A DNA stretch of 64,000 nucleotides, from contig JAHCJI010000001.1 of NCBI GenBank assembly GCA_026126305.1, positions 496,001 to 560,000 of the forward strand. Reading direction: 5' to 3'. Positions 60,856 to 64,000 of the stretch are shown here, piece after piece. The notes under the pieces are model-generated. The model was not told where the DNA came from. It did not search any database and was given only the letters and a program-made list of their open reading frames with translations. How positions within the stretch are numbered: the first letter of the stretch is position 1; each line of letters opens with the position of its first letter. A program made the position numbers and the translations under genes. The stretch is from Phycisphaeraceae bacterium. GTDB lineage: Bacteria > Planctomycetota > Phycisphaerae > Phycisphaerales > UBA1924.

Positions 60856-62841
60856 TCAGCCCTGCTCGTTGCCGCCCTCGATGGTGCGCCTCAGATAGTC
60901 CTGGAGCGGGTCGATGCCCGTCTCGGGGGAACTGTCGGTCTCGGGACGGTCGGCGGCGGTGCCTCGGGTCTGGCGATCGACGCCCTCGCGCAAAATGCTG
61001 CGTTCCACCTGCCACTGTGCCTTGATTGCCCCCGACTCCGAGAGCCGCGAGAGGATCGTGACGATCTGCCCGAAGTTGAGCCCCAGCCCACCCAGCGGCC
61101 GCTCGATCGTCGGCTTGGTGGCCAGGAACTCGATGAACTCCACGACGTTCGATGGCGCGTCGGGCACGGTCACCAGCCAGTCGGCCGACCGGTGGCGATA
61201 ACGGATACGCACGTCGCGGCCCGAGGGGTCGCTCAGCTCCGAGCCCGCCTCGGCCCGGGCCATCAGGAACTCGCCATCTTCCAGCCGCAACACCGACCCG
61301 GGCTCGATGTGCAGGTCTTCGCCGAAGATGACCAGCCCGGCCGTGCCCTGCTGTCGCAGGAACATGAGCGGTTTGCCGATGGGCACCCGATCGATGACGA
61401 AGCCTCCGGGCATGATGTCGCGTTGCAGGCCCAGACTGGCATTGCCACGGAACTGTCGTCGGGCGGCCTCGGACCAGTCCCGCAGCACGCCAACGCGGTC
61501 GACGCCTGGGGGAATGCGGCCTTGTTCCAGTATGCTCCGCAGCTCGCGCATGCCCGCTCGGCGGACCATGGCCTCGTACGCGGCCACTCGCACCGAGACC
61601 AGTTCGTGCCCGGCCAAGTCCTGGAGCGTGGCGTCGATCATCGGGCCGATGCCCAGTTCGCCCAGCAACTCCAATGCCTGGATCTGGAGATCCGGGTTGC
61701 CGCTTCGGGCCAGCTGGACGAGCGGCCGCTCGGCCCTTGGGTCTCCCAGTCTGGCACCGACGCGCAAGGCCGCCAGACGCGGGGCGATCTCGGGCCACTC
61801 GTACAACGAGCCGACGTTGGTGGGGCCTTCGATGGCTACCGGGCCCATGGCCTCGAGCGCCCAGGCGATGCGATCGGCGAAGGCGGGCTCTTCCTTCATA
61901 GCCTGGATATACCGGCCCACGGTGCGCTCTTCGCGACCCTCGGCATCGGGGTTGATGTTGGCTACCAGACGCAGGAAGTCGCCCGGGCGGTCCTTGTACT
62001 CCCAGGGGATGCGCAAGGTGACCAGCGAGCTTTCGGCCTCTCCCCGGCCGACAAGCCGACCGCCGGCGATGTCGCCCCGTTCCAGGGGAGAACTGCCGAA
62101 ACGGGCATTGATGAGTTGGGAAATGGCCCGTGCCCGCCTGGGGCTTGGCACATTGAGGCGAATGGCTAACTCCAGCGGATTGGTCATGACCCCGCCGCCG
62201 ATGACCCGGCCTTGCGAAGGGTTGGCACGGGAACCGGTGGCAAAGGGATTGACATAGACCTGGCCTTGGGCGAAGCCGATCTGCCGGGCACGCAAGGCCC
62301 CCTGGACGGCCGGACGTCCAAGTCGCATATCGGTGCGCCAGAGTTGTCCGCCCGAGAGGTCCTCGTTGTTGAGTGCGAAGACCAGCACGTCGAAGGTGGA
62401 GCCGCGCGGGGCCCCCGGGGCCACCAGGGCAAGGAGCGCTACCACTGCCACGTCGCTGCGCCGCAGGAAGCTCTCGGCGCTCTCGCCCTCGAACATCGTG
62501 CCGTAGAACATGTCCACCCCGCGGGCACCCTCGCGCAGCGACAAGTCGCGGATGATGGTGGCCTCGATGTCCGGGCGCAGCGGGCCGCCTCGGCCTCGGA
62601 CGCCCACGACCACGCCCAGCCCGCCCACGAGCACGGGGTCGGCCCCGACGAGCGTGGCCGATGCGCCCACGGTGCCGCGGAGCACGCTCGGGCCGTCGAA
62701 GGGCACGATGACACCGCCGCCGGGCGTGACGACGGTGCCCCTGGACTTGCAGCCGGGCGTCGCGGCGGTGAGCATCACCAGCACCGCCAAGGCGAGCAGG
62801 ACGGCCAAGGGACGGGCGGGCGCTGGCAAGTGTCGGGCCAT
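60856..62841 (-). CDS. FlgI-related lipoprotein with added repeat-like C-terminus
   Basis: The 661-residue protein has a lipoprotein-like signal (LAVLVMLTAATPGCKSRG). The region about 35-260 recalls the flagellar P-ring protein FlgI (VGGLGVVVGVRGRGGPLRPD, LVAPGAPRGSTFDVLVFALN, GQVYVNPFATGSRANPSQGR, GGGVMTNPLELAIRLNVPSP). FlgI is normally about 360 residues and not a lipoprotein; here about 400 more follow, with HEAT-like helical repeats (IAPRLAALRVGARLGDPRAE; PDLQIQALELLGELGIGPMI) and a beta-rich end. No flagellar genes are in the window. GGAGG lies 10 bases before the ATG. Confidence 0.85.
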   Translation of the reverse strand: MARHLPAPARPLAVLLALAVLVMLTAATPGCKSRGTVVTPGGGVIVPFDGPSVLRGTVGASATLVGADPVLVGGLGVVVGVRGRGGPLRPDIEATIIRDLSLREGARGVDMFYGTMFEGESAESFLRRSDVAVVALLALVAPGAPRGSTFDVLVFALNNEDLSGGQLWRTDMRLGRPAVQGALRARQIGFAQGQVYVNPFATGSRANPSQGRVIGGGVMTNPLELAIRLNVPSPRRARAISQLINARFGSSPLERGDIAGGRLVGRGEAESSLVTLRIPWEYKDRPGDFLRLVANINPDAEGREERTVGRYIQAMKEEPAFADRIAWALEAMGPVAIEGPTNVGSLYEWPEIAPRLAALRVGARLGDPRAERPLVQLARSGNPDLQIQALELLGELGIGPMIDATLQDLAGHELVSVRVAAYEAMVRRAGMRELRSILEQGRIPPGVDRVGVLRDWSEAARRQFRGNASLGLQRDIMPGGFVIDRVPIGKPLMFLRQQGTAGLVIFGEDLHIEPGSVLRLEDGEFLMARAEAGSELSDPSGRDVRIRYRHRSADWLVTVPDAPSNVVEFIEFLATKPTIERPLGGLGLNFGQIVTILSRLSESGAIKAQWQVERSILREGVDRQTRGTAADRPETDSSPETGIDPLQDYLRRTIEGGNEQG

Positions 62842-63213
62842 CAGGGGGAAACCTCCGTCGAGAATCGCGTAGCGGGGCAGCCTCACTTTACGGGCCATCC
62901 ACCACATTGCTGCATGAGCCCGGGTGATCTCGTGAGGATAGACTAGCCGTGTTCGGAATCCACTCGGCTTTTGGGCATTCTGGACGGCTTTCGAGACGGT
63001 CTCGAGCGTTCGGAGATAAAGAAATGGGCAGAATGGGAAGGAATCCACAGGATGATGTATAGGGGTTTTCGAGAACCACCATCTGTCGGGTGCTGTCGTT
63101 TTTGTTGTCGTCTATGTGTGGGTTGTTGGGCTAAGTCTGGGCAAGGGCGTCATTTAGGCGGCCTTGTTCGAGAGCGACAGGTTGTCCATACTCCATATTG
63201 TGGCAAAAAAGTG
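62842..63213. other. Gene-less upstream region of dcd
   Basis: This stretch is AT-richer than its surroundings and has no credible coding frame. It contains several TGGG/GTGGG motifs, for example TGTGGGTTGTTGGGC, spaced irregularly. Both flanking genes start away from it (the FlgI-like gene on the minus strand from 62841, dcd on the plus strand from 63324). A promoter for the FlgI-like gene should lie here but was not identified. Confidence 0.5.
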
Positions 63214-63242
63214 TTGCGTCCACGAATTGTAGTGGGTAGAGT
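63214..63242 (+). promoter_or_regulatory. Candidate sigma-70-like promoter for dcd
   Basis: TTGCGT (63214-63219) and TAGAGT (63237-63242) are 17 bases apart, about 80 bp upstream of the dcd start codon, and a TTGTGG/A-rich block precedes them. Spacing is ideal and both hexamers are moderate. Confidence 0.4.
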
Positions 63243-63323
63243 GGGGGCACCGATATTTGTTCCCGGCGGGTGGGCCGGTGCACCCGTCGGGCTCTGGGGC
63301 GTACCCAATAGGAAGGACCCGCG

Positions 63324-63899
63324 ATGACCGTGCTGTGCGATGAACAGATCAGGGCCCTGGTTCGCATCGAGCCCTTCGAGAAGGGCGAGCGGCGGCCCGG
63401 GAAGATCTCCTACGGCGTGTCGAGCTATGGCTACGACGTGCGGGTGGGCCCGACCTTTAAGATCTTCACGCCCACGCCCAAGAGCGGGGGCATCACGGTG
63501 GTGGACCCCAAGAATTTCACCGACGACCTGTTCGTGGAGGTGAACTGCGAGGCCCACGGCACCGACCACGTCATCATCCCCCCCAACAGCTTCGCGCTGT
63601 GCGAGACGGTGGAGTTCTTCGAGATCCCCCGAGACTGCCTGGTGATCTGCGTCGGCAAGAGCACGTACGCGCGGTGTGGGCTCATTGTGAACGTGACGCC
63701 GTTGGAGCCGGAGTGGCGGGGGAAGATCACGCTTGAGATCAGCAACACGACGCCGTTGCCTGCGCGGGTTTACGCGAACGAGGGGATTGCGCAGCTCGTG
63801 TTCCTGAAGGCCGACCAAGTGTGTGCGGTGAGCTACGCGGATAAGGCTGGGAAGTATCAGGATCAGGTTGGGTTGACGTTGCCGAAGGTGGATCAGTGA
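63324..63899 (+). CDS. dcd: dCTP deaminase
   Basis: Dcd converts dCTP to dUTP, which dUTPase (dut at 49224) then turns into dUMP for thymidylate. The 191-residue protein shows [40 protein letters not shown], the substrate-binding [20 protein letters not shown] and [20 protein letters not shown] with the catalytic Glu. Ordinary bacterial monofunctional length. GGAAGGA lies before the ATG. The last 100 bases of the window contain no gene I can support. Confidence 0.95.
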   Translation: MTVLCDEQIRALVRIEPFEKGERRPGKISYGVSSYGYDVRVGPTFKIFTPTPKSGGITVVDPKNFTDDLFVEVNCEAHGTDHVIIPPNSFALCETVEFFEIPRDCLVICVGKSTYARCGLIVNVTPLEPEWRGKITLEISNTTPLPARVYANEGIAQLVFLKADQVCAVSYADKAGKYQDQVGLTLPKVDQ

Positions 63900-64000
63900 A
63901 AGGGTTCACGACGGATTCGCCACGCACGAAGCCTGTGAGGTGCTTGCCTCCAGAGTTGTGGTTTGGCGAGCCTGGACAACACGGCAAGCCAATTGAATTG

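Noticed and set aside
63100-63250. MraZ-like TGGG boxes upstream of dcd
   Set aside because: TGGG motifs occur but without the regular N5 spacing in three copies, and no mraZ or cell-division gene follows.

Overview
The window looks like a chromosomal stretch of a GC-rich planctomycete, most likely a member of the Phycisphaerae. Three things suggest this. Secreted proteins end either in Ca-binding dockerin-like repeats or in a PAP-type variant of the PEP-CTERM tail. An ECF-type sigma factor sits next to a Ser/Thr kinase that has a membrane segment and a long helical tail. There are three SPFH (band-7) proteins in one operon with an ABC exporter. The assignment is an inference from gene content. 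No rRNA, prophage, integrase, intact IS element or CRISPR array was seen.

Layout. 1-4415: a secreted alpha/beta-hydrolase (cut by the left edge) and mfd, separated by palindromic 21-bp tandem repeats and C-rich, Rho-terminator-like DNA. 4850-8390: two divergent secreted proteins with dockerin-like ends. 8493-11651: an HhH (ComEA-like) protein, a GH10-fold protein that seems to lack both catalytic glutamates, and divergent purC. 11676-21612: a six-gene minus-strand operon of three SPFH proteins (one with a large extra membrane domain), an ABC ATPase, an ABC-2 permease and a helical membrane-anchored protein, with two 4-bp start/stop overlaps. A second ABC-2 permease and a small membrane protein run divergently (21953-23768). 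24494-24577: tRNA-Leu(GAG).

24729-29673 holds cheB-cheW-cheR-cheA without cheY or a receptor. 29674-31228 is a gene-poor, AT-richer strip with an RHS-like remnant and a PAP-CTERM protein. 31229-36618 is mostly housekeeping: two small proteins that may share a domain, rpoZ, a stand-alone CoaC-type flavoprotein, a NUDIX protein, a ChaN-like lipoprotein, an EamA transporter, and the ECF sigma/kinase pair (kinase to 39339). 39425-48571 contains a PAP-CTERM protein, bcp, two membrane proteins, a secreted protein, folP, trxA, a Gfo/Idh/MocA oxidoreductase and an S1-domain protein.

48720-54978 contains a small orphan protein, a minus-strand group (CapD-like dehydratase, short helical protein, dut), an M60-type metalloprotease and an EF-hand lipoprotein. 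55044-56731 contains a perfect 24-bp inverted repeat and a 169-bp duplication of the 3' end of a gmhA-type isomerase gene on either side of a zinc-ribbon membrane protein gene. 56728-63899 carries smc (overlapping gmhA by 4 bp), a FlgI-related lipoprotein and dcd.

The best candidate for an undescribed system is the SPFH plus ABC-2 operon (11676-21612) with its divergent partner permease. Other notable items are the apparently dead GH10-fold protein, the FlgI-like lipoprotein without flagellar neighbours, the gmhA duplication with its adjacent hairpin, and a G10 tract in a likely promoter spacer. All functions are read from protein motifs and context by eye; no database search was possible.
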